DNA of 64,000 nt, taken from assembly GCF_020010925.1 (NCBI RefSeq), contig NZ_JAGJBZ010000002.1, positions 744,001-808,000 of the forward strand, read 5' to 3'. The DNA comes from Streptomyces griseiscabiei (GTDB lineage Bacteria > Actinomycetota > Actinomycetes > Streptomycetales > Streptomycetaceae). The notes beneath the pieces are model-generated. The model was not told the DNA's origin. It saw only the letters and a list, made by a program, of their open reading frames with translations, and made no database searches. Positions 27,299 to 36,114 of this stretch are shown here, one piece after another (positions within the stretch are counted from its first letter, which is position 1; every line of letters starts with the position of its first letter). A program made the position numbers and the translations under genes.

Positions 27299-28405
27299 AT
27301 GCCTAAGCCCGGAGAACTCACATTCGTCGCCCCCCGCGGAGCCAAGAAGCCGCCGCGGCATCTTGCTGATCTTTCGCCTGTGGAGCGGAAGGAGGCTGTT
27401 GCCGCGATCGGGGAGAAGCCCTTTCGTGCCAAGCAGCTGTCGCAGCACTACTTCGCGCGGTACGCGCACGACCCGGAGCAGTGGACCGACATCCCCGCGG
27501 GTGCGCGTACGAAGCTTCAGGAGGCGCTGCTTCCGGAGCTGATGACCGTCGTACGGCATCTGTCGACCGACCAGGAGACCACGCGGAAGACGCTGTGGCG
27601 GCTGTTCGACGGGACGCTCGTCGAGTCGGTGCTGATGCGGTACCCGGACCGGGTGACCATGTGCATCAGTTCGCAGGCCGGGTGCGGGATGAACTGCCCG
27701 TTCTGTGCGACCGGGCAGGCCGGGCTGGACCGGAATCTGTCCACCGCCGAGATCGTCCACCAGATCGTCGACGGGATGCGGGCGCTCCGGGACGGGGAGA
27801 TTCCCGGGGGCCCCGCGCGGCTGTCCAACATCGTCTTCATGGGGATGGGCGAGCCGCTCGCCAACTACAACCGCGTCGTCGGGGCGATCAGGCGGCTGAC
27901 CGACCCCGAGCCGGACGGGCTGGGGCTGTCGCAGCGCGGGATCACCGTGTCCACGGTCGGGCTGGTGCCCGCCATCCACCGGTTCTCCGACGAGGGCTTC
28001 AAGTGCCGGCTCGCGATCTCCCTGCACGCGCCGGACGACGAGCTGCGCGACACCCTCGTGCCCGTCAACACGCGCTGGAAGGTGCGGGAGGTCCTCGACG
28101 CCGGGTGGGAGTACGCGGCGAAGTCCGGGCGGCGGCTGTCCATCGAGTACGCGCTGATCCGGGACATCAACGACCAGGCGTGGCGCGGTGACCGGCTGGG
28201 CCGGCTGCTCAGGGGCAAGCCCGTGCATGTGAACCTGATCCCGCTGAACCCGACTCCGGGGTCGAAGTGGACCGCCTCCCGGCCCGAGGACGAGAAGGCG
28301 TTCGTCGAGGCCATCGCCGCGCACGGGGTGCCGGTGACGGTCCGGGACACCCGGGGGCAGGAGATCGACGGGGCGTGCGGTCAGCTCGCGGCGACCGAGA
28401 GATAG
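27299..28405 (+). CDS. rlmN: Dual-specificity rRNA/tRNA m2A methyltransferase RlmN
   Basis: This 368-residue radical-SAM enzyme has the CxxxCxxC cluster motif at Cys129, 133 and 136 (CGMNCPFC) and the second conserved cysteine, Cys360, in GACGQL near the end, which forms the covalent RNA intermediate. It methylates C2 of A2503 in 23S rRNA and A37 in some tRNAs. ATG 27299 is chosen because [14 protein letters not shown] is conserved; ATG 27254 is an in-frame alternative. RlmN, not Cfr, is inferred from core-genome context. Confidence 0.95.
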   Translation: MPKPGELTFVAPRGAKKPPRHLADLSPVERKEAVAAIGEKPFRAKQLSQHYFARYAHDPEQWTDIPAGARTKLQEALLPELMTVVRHLSTDQETTRKTLWRLFDGTLVESVLMRYPDRVTMCISSQAGCGMNCPFCATGQAGLDRNLSTAEIVHQIVDGMRALRDGEIPGGPARLSNIVFMGMGEPLANYNRVVGAIRRLTDPEPDGLGLSQRGITVSTVGLVPAIHRFSDEGFKCRLAISLHAPDDELRDTLVPVNTRWKVREVLDAGWEYAAKSGRRLSIEYALIRDINDQAWRGDRLGRLLRGKPVHVNLIPLNPTPGSKWTASRPEDEKAFVEAIAAHGVPVTVRDTRGQEIDGACGQLAATER

Positions 28406-28465
28406 CGACAGACAGACCGAGAGGTAGTCTGAGACCCGTAGCACCCGTACGTACATATTCATATT

Positions 28466-28557
28466 CCGACAGGGGAGCGCCACAGCGCTGAGAGTGCGGC
28501 AACCAGGCCGCAGACCCTCTGAACCTCGCCCAGGTCATTCTGGGTAGGAAGTTCGGT
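28466..28557 (+). promoter_or_regulatory. TPP riboswitch (THI element)
   Basis: The element contains AGGGGAGCG, GCTGAGAGTGC (28487-28497) and ACCCTCTGAACCTC with CAGGTCATTCTGGGTA, the conserved core of the thiamine pyrophosphate aptamer. CCGA at its 5' end pairs with TCGG at 28554-28557 to close P1. It lies about 110 bases before the start of a thiamine transporter operon. High TPP should switch the operon off. Confidence 0.93.
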
Positions 28558-28575
28558 CTTCACTCGAGCTGTTGC

Positions 28576-28628
28576 GCCCTGCCCGGGAGCCTTCGGACGG
28601 TCCGACGTCCGACGGTCCCGGGCAGGGC
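28576..28628 (+). terminator. Stem in the riboswitch expression platform
   Basis: GCCCTGCCCGGGA (28576-28588) pairs perfectly with TCCCGGGCAGGGC (28616-28628); the loop holds a second small inverted repeat CGGACGGTCCG. It follows the TPP aptamer and could be a regulated terminator. Confidence 0.55.
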
Positions 28629-28637
28629 CGCGTCTCT

Positions 28638-28657
28638 TCCTGGTCACCTCCAGGAGG
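28638..28657 (+). promoter_or_regulatory. Hairpin occluding the thiB ribosome site
   Basis: TCCTGG (28638-28643) pairs with CCAGGA (28650-28655) across a six-base loop, hiding most of AGGAGG (28652-28657), the only ribosome site of thiB. This suggests control of translation initiation downstream of the TPP aptamer. Confidence 0.5.
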
Positions 28658-28667
28658 AATGAATCCA

Positions 28668-29759
28668 GTGGGCAACACCATCACCAGAAGAGCGACGGTT
28701 CTCGCCGTCGGCCTCGGGCTCGTCACGCTGTCGGCGTGTGGCTCGTCGGCCTCCGACGACAGCGGGTCGGCCGGTGGCTCCAAGACCGTCACCCTCGTCA
28801 GCCACGGCTCCTTCGCCTACTCCAAGGACGTGCTGAAGGCGTTCGAGAAGGAGTCCGGCTACAAGGTCAAGGTCCTCAAGAGCGGGGACGCGGGGCAGGC
28901 CGTCAACCAGGCGATCCTGACCAAGGACAACCCGCAGGGCGACGTCTTCTTCGGCGTCGACAACACGCTGCTGTCCCGGGCGCTCGACAACGGCCTCTTC
29001 CAGCCGTACGAGGCGAAGGGGCTCGACAAGGTCGGCGCGCAGTACCAGCTGGACAAGGACGAGCACCGGGTCACGCCCATCGACTCCGGTGACATCTGCG
29101 TCAACTACGACAAGGCGTACTTCGAGGAGAAGGGCATCGAGCCGCCGCGGTCGTTCGATGATCTCGTCAAGCCCGCGTACAAGGATCTCCTCGTCACCGA
29201 GAACGCCTCCACCTCCTCGCCGGGGCTCGGGTTCGTCCTCGGTACGGCCGCGAAGTACGGCGACGAGGGGTGGGAAGGGTACTGGGAGAAGCTCAAGGCC
29301 AATGGTGTGAAGGTCGTCGACGGGTGGGAGCAGGCCTACTACCAGGAGTTCTCCGGGTCGACCGACGGCAAGAAGGCCGGTGGCGACCGGCCGCTCGTCG
29401 TGTCGTACGCGTCCTCGCCGCCCGCCGAGGTCGTCTTCGCGGACCCGCGTCCGAAGACCGCGCCGACCGGGGTCGCGGAGGGCACCTGCTTCCGGCAGAT
29501 CGAGTTCGCGGGGCTGCTGAGCAACGCGAAGAACGCCGAGGGCGGCAAGGCGCTGATCGACTTCCTGATCTCGAAGCGGTTCCAGGAGGACATGCCGCTC
29601 AACATGTTCGTGTACCCGGTGGTCGAGGGGGCTGCCGTGCCCGCCGAGTTCACCGAGTACGGGCCCGCGGCGAAGGACCCCGAGACCATGGCGCCCGCGA
29701 AGATCGCCGACAACCGTGACCAGTGGGTCAAGTCGTGGACCTCGCTCGTACTGAAGTAG
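28668..29759 (+). CDS. thiB: Thiamine ABC transporter, substrate-binding lipoprotein
   Basis: This 363-residue lipoprotein has a signal peptide ending in the lipobox TLSAC with Cys24 as the lipid-modified residue. The ThiB-type fold is seen in VSHGSFAYSKDVLKAFEKE, GDVFFGVDNTLLSRAL and DICVNYDKAYF. Start GTG 28668 is preferred over ATG 28659 because AGGAGG (28652-28657) lies ten bases before the former and one before the latter. The TPP riboswitch upstream makes thiamine or its phosphates the likely ligand. Confidence 0.92.
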   Translation: MGNTITRRATVLAVGLGLVTLSACGSSASDDSGSAGGSKTVTLVSHGSFAYSKDVLKAFEKESGYKVKVLKSGDAGQAVNQAILTKDNPQGDVFFGVDNTLLSRALDNGLFQPYEAKGLDKVGAQYQLDKDEHRVTPIDSGDICVNYDKAYFEEKGIEPPRSFDDLVKPAYKDLLVTENASTSSPGLGFVLGTAAKYGDEGWEGYWEKLKANGVKVVDGWEQAYYQEFSGSTDGKKAGGDRPLVVSYASSPPAEVVFADPRPKTAPTGVAEGTCFRQIEFAGLLSNAKNAEGGKALIDFLISKRFQEDMPLNMFVYPVVEGAAVPAEFTEYGPAAKDPETMAPAKIADNRDQWVKSWTSLVLK

Positions 29760-31495
29760 CCAAGGCCCCGGGGGAGACCGGGCCCGCGCCGCGTGCGCCC
29801 CGTCCCCGCCGGTCGGACGGTGCGTCCGGCCGGTCGGGGAACGTGGCGCGGCTCGGGCTGATGGCGGTGCCCGTCGCCTTCTTCGGGCTGTTCTTCGCCT
29901 ACCCCGTCGCCGCGATCGTCGTCCGTGGGCTGAAGGTGGACGGCGGTTGGCGGTTCGGGCGGATCGGGGAGGTGCTGGGGGACTCCGGGATCCGGCACGT
30001 GCTGTGGTTCACCACCTGGCAGGCGCTCGTCTCGACGGTGCTCACGCTGCTGATCGCGCTCCCCGGCGCCTATGTGTTCGCGCGCTTCGATTTCAGGGGC
30101 AAGAACATGCTCCGGGCGGTCGTGACCGTGCCGTTCGTGCTGCCGACCGTGGTCGTCGGCACGGCGTTCCTGGCGCTGGTCGGGCGCGGCGGGCTCTTCG
30201 ACGAGCTGTGGGGCGTACGGCTGGACACGACCGTGTGGGCGATCCTGCTCGCGCATGTGTTCTTCAACTACGCGGTGGTCGTACGGACCGTCGGCGGGCT
30301 GTGGTCGCAGCTCGACCCGCGGCAGGAGGAGGCCGCGCGGATGCTCGGGGCGTCGCCCTTCGCGGCCTGGCGGAGGGTGACGCTGCCCGCGCTCGCGCCC
30401 GCCGTGGCCGCCGCCGCGCTGATGGTCTTCCTCTTCACCTTCACCTCCTTCGGGGTGGTGCAGATCCTCGGCGGTCCCACCTTCTCCACACTCGAGGTGG
30501 AGATCTACCGGCAGACCTCGGAGATCTTCGACCTGGGCGCCGCCGCCGTGCTGACGCTCGTGCAGTTCGCGGCCGTCGGGCTCATCCTCGCCGTGCACGC
30601 CTGGACCGTACGGCGACGGGAGACCGCGCTGCGGCTGGTGGACGCGTCGCTCACCGCCCGGCGGCCCCGCGGGGCGGGCCAGTGGGCACTGCTGGGCGGG
30701 GTCCTGGCCACCGTCGTGGTGCTGATCCTGCTGCCGCTGGGCGTGCTGGTGGAACGGTCGTTCGACACGTCGTCCGGGTCGGCGTTCGGCTACTACAAGG
30801 CGCTGACCGGTGAGGACAGCGGGATCTTCCTGGTGGCGCCGATCGAGGCGGTCGGGAACTCGCTCCGGTACGCGGCGGTCGCGACCGCGATCGCCCTGCT
30901 GGTCGGCGGGCTGGCCGCCGCCGCGCTCACCCGGCGGGCCGGACGGCTGGTCCGGGGCTTCGACGCGCTGCTGATGCTGCCGCTCGGGGTGTCCGCGGTG
31001 ACCGTCGGCTTCGGGTTCCTGATCGCGCTGGACGAACCGCCCCTCGATCTGCGGTCGTCCTGGATCCTGGTGCCCCTCGCCCAGGCCCTGGTCGGCGTCC
31101 CCTTCGTCGTACGGACCATGCTGCCCGTGCTGCGCGCGGTGGACGATCGGCTGCGGGAGGCGGCGGCCGTGCTCGGGGCGTCGCCGTGGCGGGTGTGGCG
31201 CGAGGTCGATCTGCCGCTGGTGCGGCGGGCCCTGCTGATCGCGGCCGGGTTCGCCTTCGCCGTGTCCCTCGGGGAGTTCGGGGCGACCGTGTTCATCGCG
31301 CGCGCCGACAACCCGACGCTCCCGGTCGCCGTGGCCCGGCTGCTCGGGCGGCCCGGAGAAATCAACTACGGCCAGGCGATGGCCCTTTCGACGATTCTGA
31401 TGGTGGTGTGCGCGGTGGCCCTGCTGGTGCTGGAACGTCTCCGTACGGAACCCGGCCGTCGCGGCGACCGCACCGACCGTATGGGGGAGTTCTGA
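29735..31495 (+). CDS. thiP: Thiamine ABC transporter permease ThiP
   Basis: The 586-residue protein is a tandem fusion of two permease domains with about twelve membrane segments. Each half has an EAA loop: EEAARMLGASPFAAWRRVTL and REAAAVLGASPWRVWREVDL, which contact the ATPase. It overlaps the end of thiB; GTG 29735 (VDLARTEVAKAP) is chosen, GTG 29723 is an alternative. Fused two-domain permeases are usual for the ThiP/FbpB group. Its stop overlaps the ATPase start. Confidence 0.92.
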   Translation: MDLARTEVAKAPGETGPAPRAPRPRRSDGASGRSGNVARLGLMAVPVAFFGLFFAYPVAAIVVRGLKVDGGWRFGRIGEVLGDSGIRHVLWFTTWQALVSTVLTLLIALPGAYVFARFDFRGKNMLRAVVTVPFVLPTVVVGTAFLALVGRGGLFDELWGVRLDTTVWAILLAHVFFNYAVVVRTVGGLWSQLDPRQEEAARMLGASPFAAWRRVTLPALAPAVAAAALMVFLFTFTSFGVVQILGGPTFSTLEVEIYRQTSEIFDLGAAAVLTLVQFAAVGLILAVHAWTVRRRETALRLVDASLTARRPRGAGQWALLGGVLATVVVLILLPLGVLVERSFDTSSGSAFGYYKALTGEDSGIFLVAPIEAVGNSLRYAAVATAIALLVGGLAAAALTRRAGRLVRGFDALLMLPLGVSAVTVGFGFLIALDEPPLDLRSSWILVPLAQALVGVPFVVRTMLPVLRAVDDRLREAAAVLGASPWRVWREVDLPLVRRALLIAAGFAFAVSLGEFGATVFIARADNPTLPVAVARLLGRPGEINYGQAMALSTILMVVCAVALLVLERLRTEPGRRGDRTDRMGEF

Positions 31496-32532
31496 TGGCG
31501 CTGCTCAGGCTCGACAACGCGACCGTACGGTTCGACGGGCGGCCCGTGCTCGACGCGGTCGGGCTGGAGGTCGCCGAGCACGAGATCGTGTGCGTGCTGG
31601 GGCCGAGCGGGAGCGGCAAGTCGACGCTGCTGCGGGTGGTCGCGGGGCTACAGCCGCTGGACGGGGGGCGCGTGCTGCTCGACGGACGCGACCAGCGGGA
31701 CGTGCCCGCGCACAAGCGTGGTGTCGGCCTGATGTTCCAGGACCACCAGCTCTTCCCGCAGCGGGACGTGGCCGGGAACGTCGCCTTCGGGCCCCGGATG
31801 CATGGCGCGGCGAAGGACGAACGGGCCGTACGGGTGGCGGAGTTGCTGGAGCTGGTCGGACTGCCCGGGGCCGCGGGCCGGCGCGTCGGGGAGCTGTCCG
31901 GTGGTGAGCAGCAGCGGGTCGCGCTGGCGCGTGCGCTCGCCCCGCGTCCCCGGCTGCTGATGCTCGACGAGCCCCTGGGGCAGCTGGACCGGTCGCTGCG
32001 GGAGCGGCTGGTCGTCGAACTCCGTGAGGTGTTCGGGGAGTTGGGGACGACCGTGTTGGCGGTCACGCACGACCAGGGCGAGGCGTTCGCGCTGGCCGAC
32101 CGGGTCGTGGTGATGCGGGACGGGCGGATCGCCCAGTCCGGTACGCCTCTCGAGGTGTGGCAGCGGCCGGTGGACGAGTTCGTGGCCCGCTTCCTCGGCT
32201 TCGACAATGTGGTCGAGGCGACGGTGACCGGGGCGGTCGCGGACACGGCGTGGGGCAAGGTGCCGGTGCCGGAGGGCTCACCGCAGGGGGCGTGCGCGCT
32301 GCTGGTGCGGCCCGCCGGGGTACGCCTGGTGGGGGCGGCCGACGGGCTGCGCTGCACCGTGGCCGCGCGCACCTTCCGGGGCACCCATGTCGCCGTGCAC
32401 CTCCAGCCGGAGGGCGCTCCGCGACTGGAGGCGGCGTGCGCGCTGCGGGACGCGCCGGAGCCCGGGGAGCAGGTCGGCGTGGGCTTCGACGCGGCGGAAA
32501 TCGTCGTGCTGGGAGGGGGTCCGGCCGCATAG
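31495..32532 (+). CDS. thiQ: Thiamine ABC transporter ATPase ThiQ
   Basis: The 345-residue ATPase has Walker A GPSGSGKST (36-44), Q-loop FQDHQLFP, signature LSGGEQ (134-139), Walker B LLMLDEP and the switch His in VTHDQGE. A C-terminal TOBE-like regulatory region of about 110 residues makes it longer than enteric ThiQ and closer to FbpC/PotA types; the ligand assignment therefore rests on the riboswitch and thiB. TGATG overlap with thiP shows translational coupling. Confidence 0.9.
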   Translation: MALLRLDNATVRFDGRPVLDAVGLEVAEHEIVCVLGPSGSGKSTLLRVVAGLQPLDGGRVLLDGRDQRDVPAHKRGVGLMFQDHQLFPQRDVAGNVAFGPRMHGAAKDERAVRVAELLELVGLPGAAGRRVGELSGGEQQRVALARALAPRPRLLMLDEPLGQLDRSLRERLVVELREVFGELGTTVLAVTHDQGEAFALADRVVVMRDGRIAQSGTPLEVWQRPVDEFVARFLGFDNVVEATVTGAVADTAWGKVPVPEGSPQGACALLVRPAGVRLVGAADGLRCTVAARTFRGTHVAVHLQPEGAPRLEAACALRDAPEPGEQVGVGFDAAEIVVLGGGPAA

Positions 32533-32543
32533 GGTGCCGCACC

Positions 32544-33359
32544 ATGGCCATGCTTGCGCGAGAACCCCAGGTCCGGCATGAGCGCTACTGCGCCGAGATC
32601 GAGCTCCAGGTACGGAGGTTGAGGGACATCGTGACCTCCGGCGCCGATCTGTCGGCGACCGTGCCGACCTGCCCCGACTGGTCGCTGGAGCAACTGCTGC
32701 GGCACACCGGCGGTGCCATGCGCTGGGTCGAGCTGAACGTACGGACCCGGGCGAAGGACGAGGTGACCGAGGCCGACGTCCCGCTGTACGAGGGTCCGGA
32801 GCGGCAGGGCGACCCTGCCGCACTGGACGCGTGGCTCGCGGAGACCGGCGAGATGACCGTGGCCACGCTGCGCGAAGCCGGGCCCGAGGCGCCCGTGTGG
32901 TCCTGGGGCTGGGAGCACAGCGCCGGGTTCTGGGCCCGCCGGATGGCCCATGAGCAGGTGATCCACGGCGCCGACGCCGCGCTCACCGTAGGGCGGCCGG
33001 TCGAGGTGGCACCGGAGATCGCCGCCGACGCCATCGACGAATGGCTGGAGATCGTCGCGTTCGTGCAGCGGACCATGCCGCACGACGAGGCGGCCGAACT
33101 GCGCGGTCCCGGACGCAGCATCCATCTCCACGCCACGGACACGTCCGCCGAGGTCGATGCCGAGTGGCTGGTCGAGCTGACCGAGGACGTCGTGTGCTGG
33201 CGGCGCGGCCATGAGAAGGCGACCGTCGCGCTGCGCGGACCCCTGACCGAGGTGCTCCTCGCGTTCTACCGGCGGCTGCCGCCGGACGGTGGCGAGTTGG
33301 AGGTGCTGGGCGACCGGGGGCTGCTGGACTTCTGGCTGCGGCGGGCGACGTTCGGCTGA
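32544..33359 (+). CDS. Mycothiol-dependent maleylpyruvate isomerase-family protein
   Basis: This 271-residue protein has the actinobacterial MDMPI/DinB-like domain: VPTCPDWSLEQLLRHTGGAMRW at about 40-65 and the metal-binding RRMAHEQVIHGADA with two histidines. A C-terminal beta-rich domain ends with LDFWLRRATFG. Family members use mycothiol or act in small-molecule conjugation; the substrate is unknown. It begins 11 bases after thiQ but is not obviously related to thiamine. Confidence 0.82.
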   Translation: MAMLAREPQVRHERYCAEIELQVRRLRDIVTSGADLSATVPTCPDWSLEQLLRHTGGAMRWVELNVRTRAKDEVTEADVPLYEGPERQGDPAALDAWLAETGEMTVATLREAGPEAPVWSWGWEHSAGFWARRMAHEQVIHGADAALTVGRPVEVAPEIAADAIDEWLEIVAFVQRTMPHDEAAELRGPGRSIHLHATDTSAEVDAEWLVELTEDVVCWRRGHEKATVALRGPLTEVLLAFYRRLPPDGGELEVLGDRGLLDFWLRRATFG

Positions 33360-33390
33360 CGGTGACGGGGGAGCCGGGGCGGACGGGCGA

Positions 33391-33426
33391 GTGGCCCGTA
33401 CCCCGTGGTGAAGGGGTACGGGCCAC
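33391..33426. terminator. Bidirectional terminator
   Basis: GTGGCCCGTACCCC (33391-33404) and GGGGTACGGGCCAC (33413-33426) form a perfect 14-base stem with an eight-base loop between two converging genes. Confidence 0.8.
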
Positions 33427-33444
33427 GGCCCTGACCGGCGGTGA

Positions 33445-34185
33445 TCAGCGTGTGGAGGCCCCACGCCGCCGCATGCTGTAGTACACGGCACCGGCGCCGA
33501 GGGCCACCAGCGCCAGCGCGGCGCCGGCGATCGTGCCGGTGTTGGAGTCGCCACCGGTCTCGGCGAGGTTGGAGTCACCCTCGGGGGACGGGGCGTTGTC
33601 GCCGTTGGAGCCCACGGGGGTGGTGCTGCCCTCGGACGCGGACGGCGCGGGGGAGTTCTTGGTCTCGGACGGCTCGTCCTCGTCCTCGCCCTTGCCGTTG
33701 CCCGTGCCCTTGCCTTCGTCCTTGCCCTTGTCGTCCGCGGGCTTCTCCGGGTCCTTCGCGTCGGACGGCGGGGTCACCGCGTCCTCGGCGCAGGCCTCCG
33801 CGGGGGCGATCAGGTTGGGGGCGATGTCCTCGTCGACATAGTCCGCCGCCGTGACGTGGATCCGGTACTCGGCCTCCGGCTCCCAGTCCTCCTCGAAGGT
33901 GACGGTGACACCGTCGGCGGTGGAGTTCTCGATGGTCCTGCTGCCGACCTGGCGCAGGTCTGCCCCGTTGTTCTCCAGATAGACGGTGATCTCGGCCTTG
34001 ACGCCCTCGGGGTCCACGTCGGTCACCCGGATGACGCCCTTGCCGCCGTCGCACTCGGCGACGGCGGAGAAGTCCTTGATGCTGCAGGCCATGGCGTTGC
34101 CCGCGGCGCCGAACACGAGTGCGGCGGATGCGACGGCAACACCGACATAACGCGAAGTCCGCGCGGTACGGGGGATTATGGACAC
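33445..34185 (-). CDS. Secreted LAETG-anchored surface protein
   Basis: The 246-residue protein starts at GTG with GAAGG six bases upstream. A signal peptide (YVGVAVASAALVFGAAGNAMA) is followed by a beta-rich domain with three cysteines, an Asp/Lys/Pro/Gly linker (about 140-205), the sorting motif LAETGG at 207, a hydrophobic helix and MRRR. LAxTG is the motif of class E sortases, so the protein should be linked to peptidoglycan. No sortase lies in the window. The small globular part resembles other Streptomyces LAETG proteins; function is unknown. Confidence 0.85.
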   Translation of the reverse strand: MSIIPRTARTSRYVGVAVASAALVFGAAGNAMACSIKDFSAVAECDGGKGVIRVTDVDPEGVKAEITVYLENNGADLRQVGSRTIENSTADGVTVTFEEDWEPEAEYRIHVTAADYVDEDIAPNLIAPAEACAEDAVTPPSDAKDPEKPADDKGKDEGKGTGNGKGEDEDEPSETKNSPAPSASEGSTTPVGSNGDNAPSPEGDSNLAETGGDSNTGTIAGAALALVALGAGAVYYSMRRRGASTR

Positions 34186-34267
34186 TTTTGCCCTTCACGG
34201 GAAGCACAGGGGGAGTGGGGGTGACGGAGGGCCGCCGGAGGGACGGCCTCCCCATGTGCCTCACAGG

Positions 34268-34295
34268 TTTATAAGCGCGCCATAAGCACTGTCAA
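34268..34295 (-). promoter_or_regulatory. Strong promoter for the LAETG protein gene
   Basis: On the minus strand TTGACA (34295-34290) is a perfect -35, and TATAAA (34273-34268) follows after 16 bases as -10. This is the best housekeeping-type (HrdB) promoter seen in the window. It overlaps the last codon of the upstream LOG-family gene, and leaves a leader of roughly 75 bases. Confidence 0.7.
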
Positions 34296-35449
34296 TCCGA
34301 AGAAGTGTTTGGGCTGTCGGCGTGGAGACGCGCCAGGGCCTCCGGGGCCTCCTCGATCCGGTCCACGAGGGCGATCCGGGCCTCCATCGAACGGTCCCGG
34401 GCCAGTGACCGCAGCAGCGGCCAGGCCGGCAGCCTCTCCGTCCAGTGGGCGCGGTCGACGAGGACCATGGGCGTCGGTTCGCCGCGCGACTCGTAGTAGT
34501 TGGGGGTCGCGTTGTCGAAGATCTCCTGGACGGTTCCGGCCGCGCCCGGCAGGAACACGACGCCCGTGTTGGAGCGGGCGAGCAGCCCGTCCTCGCGGGT
34601 GGCGTTGGCGAAGTACTTGGCGATGTGCGAGGCGAACGGGTTCGGCGGCTCGTGGCCGTAGAACCAGGTGGGGATGCCGACGGACGTGCCGCCCTTCGGC
34701 CAGCGGGTGCGCACCTCGAAGGCGGCGGCCGCCCACTCGGTGATCGACGGCGTGAACTTCGGTGCCCCCGCGAGGAGTCGGAGCGACTCGGCGAGCATCT
34801 CGTCGTCGTACGGGGCCGCGTGGGCGCCCAGGTTCGCGGCCTCCATCGCCCCCGGACCGCCGCCGGTCGCGACGGTGAGACCCGAGCGGGCCAGGGCGCG
34901 GCCGAGGCGGGCGGCGTCCTCGTACGCCCGCGTACCGCGCGCCATCGCGTGGCCGCCCATCACGCCCACCACGCGGGCGCCGGAGAGGAGTTCGTCGAGG
35001 GCGTCGGAGACGGAGTCGTCGTGGACGGCGCGCAGCGTCGAGGCGTAGACGTCCCGGTCGGCCTTGGTCCGCTGGAACCAGGCGTACGCGAGAGCGTCCG
35101 GGGTCGCCTCGTAGCCGCCCTCCGACAGGGACGCGAAGAGTTCGTCGGGGGAGTAGAGCAGGCCCCGGTACGGATCGAACGGCAGGCCGGGGACGGGCGG
35201 GAAGACCAGGGCGCCGTCCGCGCGTATCTTCGCGGCGGCCTCGTCGCGCATCCGGCAGCCGAGGAAGACGGCGCCGGCGGTGCCGGTGGTGAGCAGTTCG
35301 CGCGTACGGTCCGTCAGGTCGACGGCCTGGACCCGGAAGCCGGAGAGGGTGCCACGGGACGAGACGACGGCGTCGAACTCCTCGATCGTCTCTATCTCGT
35401 GGTCGTCGTGGTGGGCCGCGTGGGCGGGCATCGTCTGCACCCGCCCCAT
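34292..35449 (-). CDS. LOG-family (lysine decarboxylase-like) protein
   Basis: This 385-residue protein carries the LOG Rossmann fold at 159-330: VVGVMGGHAMARG, ATGGGPGAMEAANLGA and LPGAAGTVQEIFDN, close to the PGGxGTxxE motif of cytokinin-activating nucleoside 5'-monophosphate phosphoribohydrolases. Here PGG is PGA. An N-terminal domain of about 150 residues with a Cys and many charged residues is not part of LOG and links it to the longer YgdH/PpnN-like class. It probably acts on nucleotides; substrate unknown. GGAG lies nine bases before ATG 35449; ATG 35431 is an alternative. Confidence 0.78.
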   Translation of the reverse strand: MGRVQTMPAHAAHHDDHEIETIEEFDAVVSSRGTLSGFRVQAVDLTDRTRELLTTGTAGAVFLGCRMRDEAAAKIRADGALVFPPVPGLPFDPYRGLLYSPDELFASLSEGGYEATPDALAYAWFQRTKADRDVYASTLRAVHDDSVSDALDELLSGARVVGVMGGHAMARGTRAYEDAARLGRALARSGLTVATGGGPGAMEAANLGAHAAPYDDEMLAESLRLLAGAPKFTPSITEWAAAAFEVRTRWPKGGTSVGIPTWFYGHEPPNPFASHIAKYFANATREDGLLARSNTGVVFLPGAAGTVQEIFDNATPNYYESRGEPTPMVLVDRAHWTERLPAWPLLRSLARDRSMEARIALVDRIEEAPEALARLHADSPNTSSD

Positions 35450-35546
35450 GCTAGGGCGCTCCGCTGGTCGGGCCGGGCGCCCATGGGGTGGGGGGTGCCT
35501 GTGGGTGTGCGGCCGTCAGTGGGTGGGTGGTCGCTCGCGCCGTTCC

Positions 35547-35568
35547 CCGCGCCCCTTGCGGGGCGCGG
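35547..35568. repeat. GC-rich hairpin of a common Streptomyces intergenic type
   Basis: CCGCGCCCC (35547-35555) pairs with GGGGCGCGG (35560-35568) with loop TTGC, preceded by GTTC. Such GTTCCCCGCGCCCC elements recur widely between Streptomyces genes (from memory). It lies between two minus-strand genes and may also terminate transcription of the VOC gene. Confidence 0.55.
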
Positions 35569-35596
35569 TGGCACGGAGCAGTGATGTCGCGGGGTC

Positions 35597-36004
35597 TCAG
35601 CCCTCGATGGCGGACGGGTCCATCCAGACGACCTCCCACGTGTGGCCGTCGAGGTCGTCGAAGGCGCGGCCGTACATGAAGTCCATGTCCTGGACCTTCT
35701 CCGAGGCCGTGCCGCCGGCGGCGACCGCCTTGTCGACCAGCTCGTCCACCTTCGCGCGGCTCTCGGCGCTCAGACAGAGGATCACCTGGCTGGTCTTCGT
35801 GGCGTCCGCGATCTCCTTCTTCGTGAAGGACGCGTAGAACGGCTTGGTGAGCAGCATCGCCACGATGGTGTCGCTGATCACGACCGAGGCCGCGTTCTCG
35901 TCGCTGAACTGGGGGTTGAGCGCGTACCCCAGCTCCGTGAAGAACTTCTTCGAGGCGTCGAGGTCGTTCACGGGCAGGTTCACGAAGATCATCTGCTGGT
36001 ACAT
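35597..36004 (-). CDS. VOC (glyoxalase/bleomycin resistance) family protein
   Basis: The 135-residue protein is one complete VOC unit pair: FVNLPVNDLDASKKFFTELGY at the start and RAFDDLDGHTWEVVWMDPSA at the end, where His and Glu can bind metal. Related PhnB-like proteins are mostly uncharacterised; this length and the ending ...WEVVWMDPSAIEG are typical of a widespread group. Enzymatic role cannot be assigned. Confidence 0.85.
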   Translation of the reverse strand: MYQQMIFVNLPVNDLDASKKFFTELGYALNPQFSDENAASVVISDTIVAMLLTKPFYASFTKKEIADATKTSQVILCLSAESRAKVDELVDKAVAAGGTASEKVQDMDFMYGRAFDDLDGHTWEVVWMDPSAIEG

Positions 36005-36114
36005 GGTGAGGTCTCTCCCGGTGGATGGCCGATCGGTTTCGGTCCGTTCGAAGGGGTAGACCGAGGGCCCCCGCGGAACTCATCGGCCCGCGCGAATTTT
36101 TTTCGTACGAGTTT

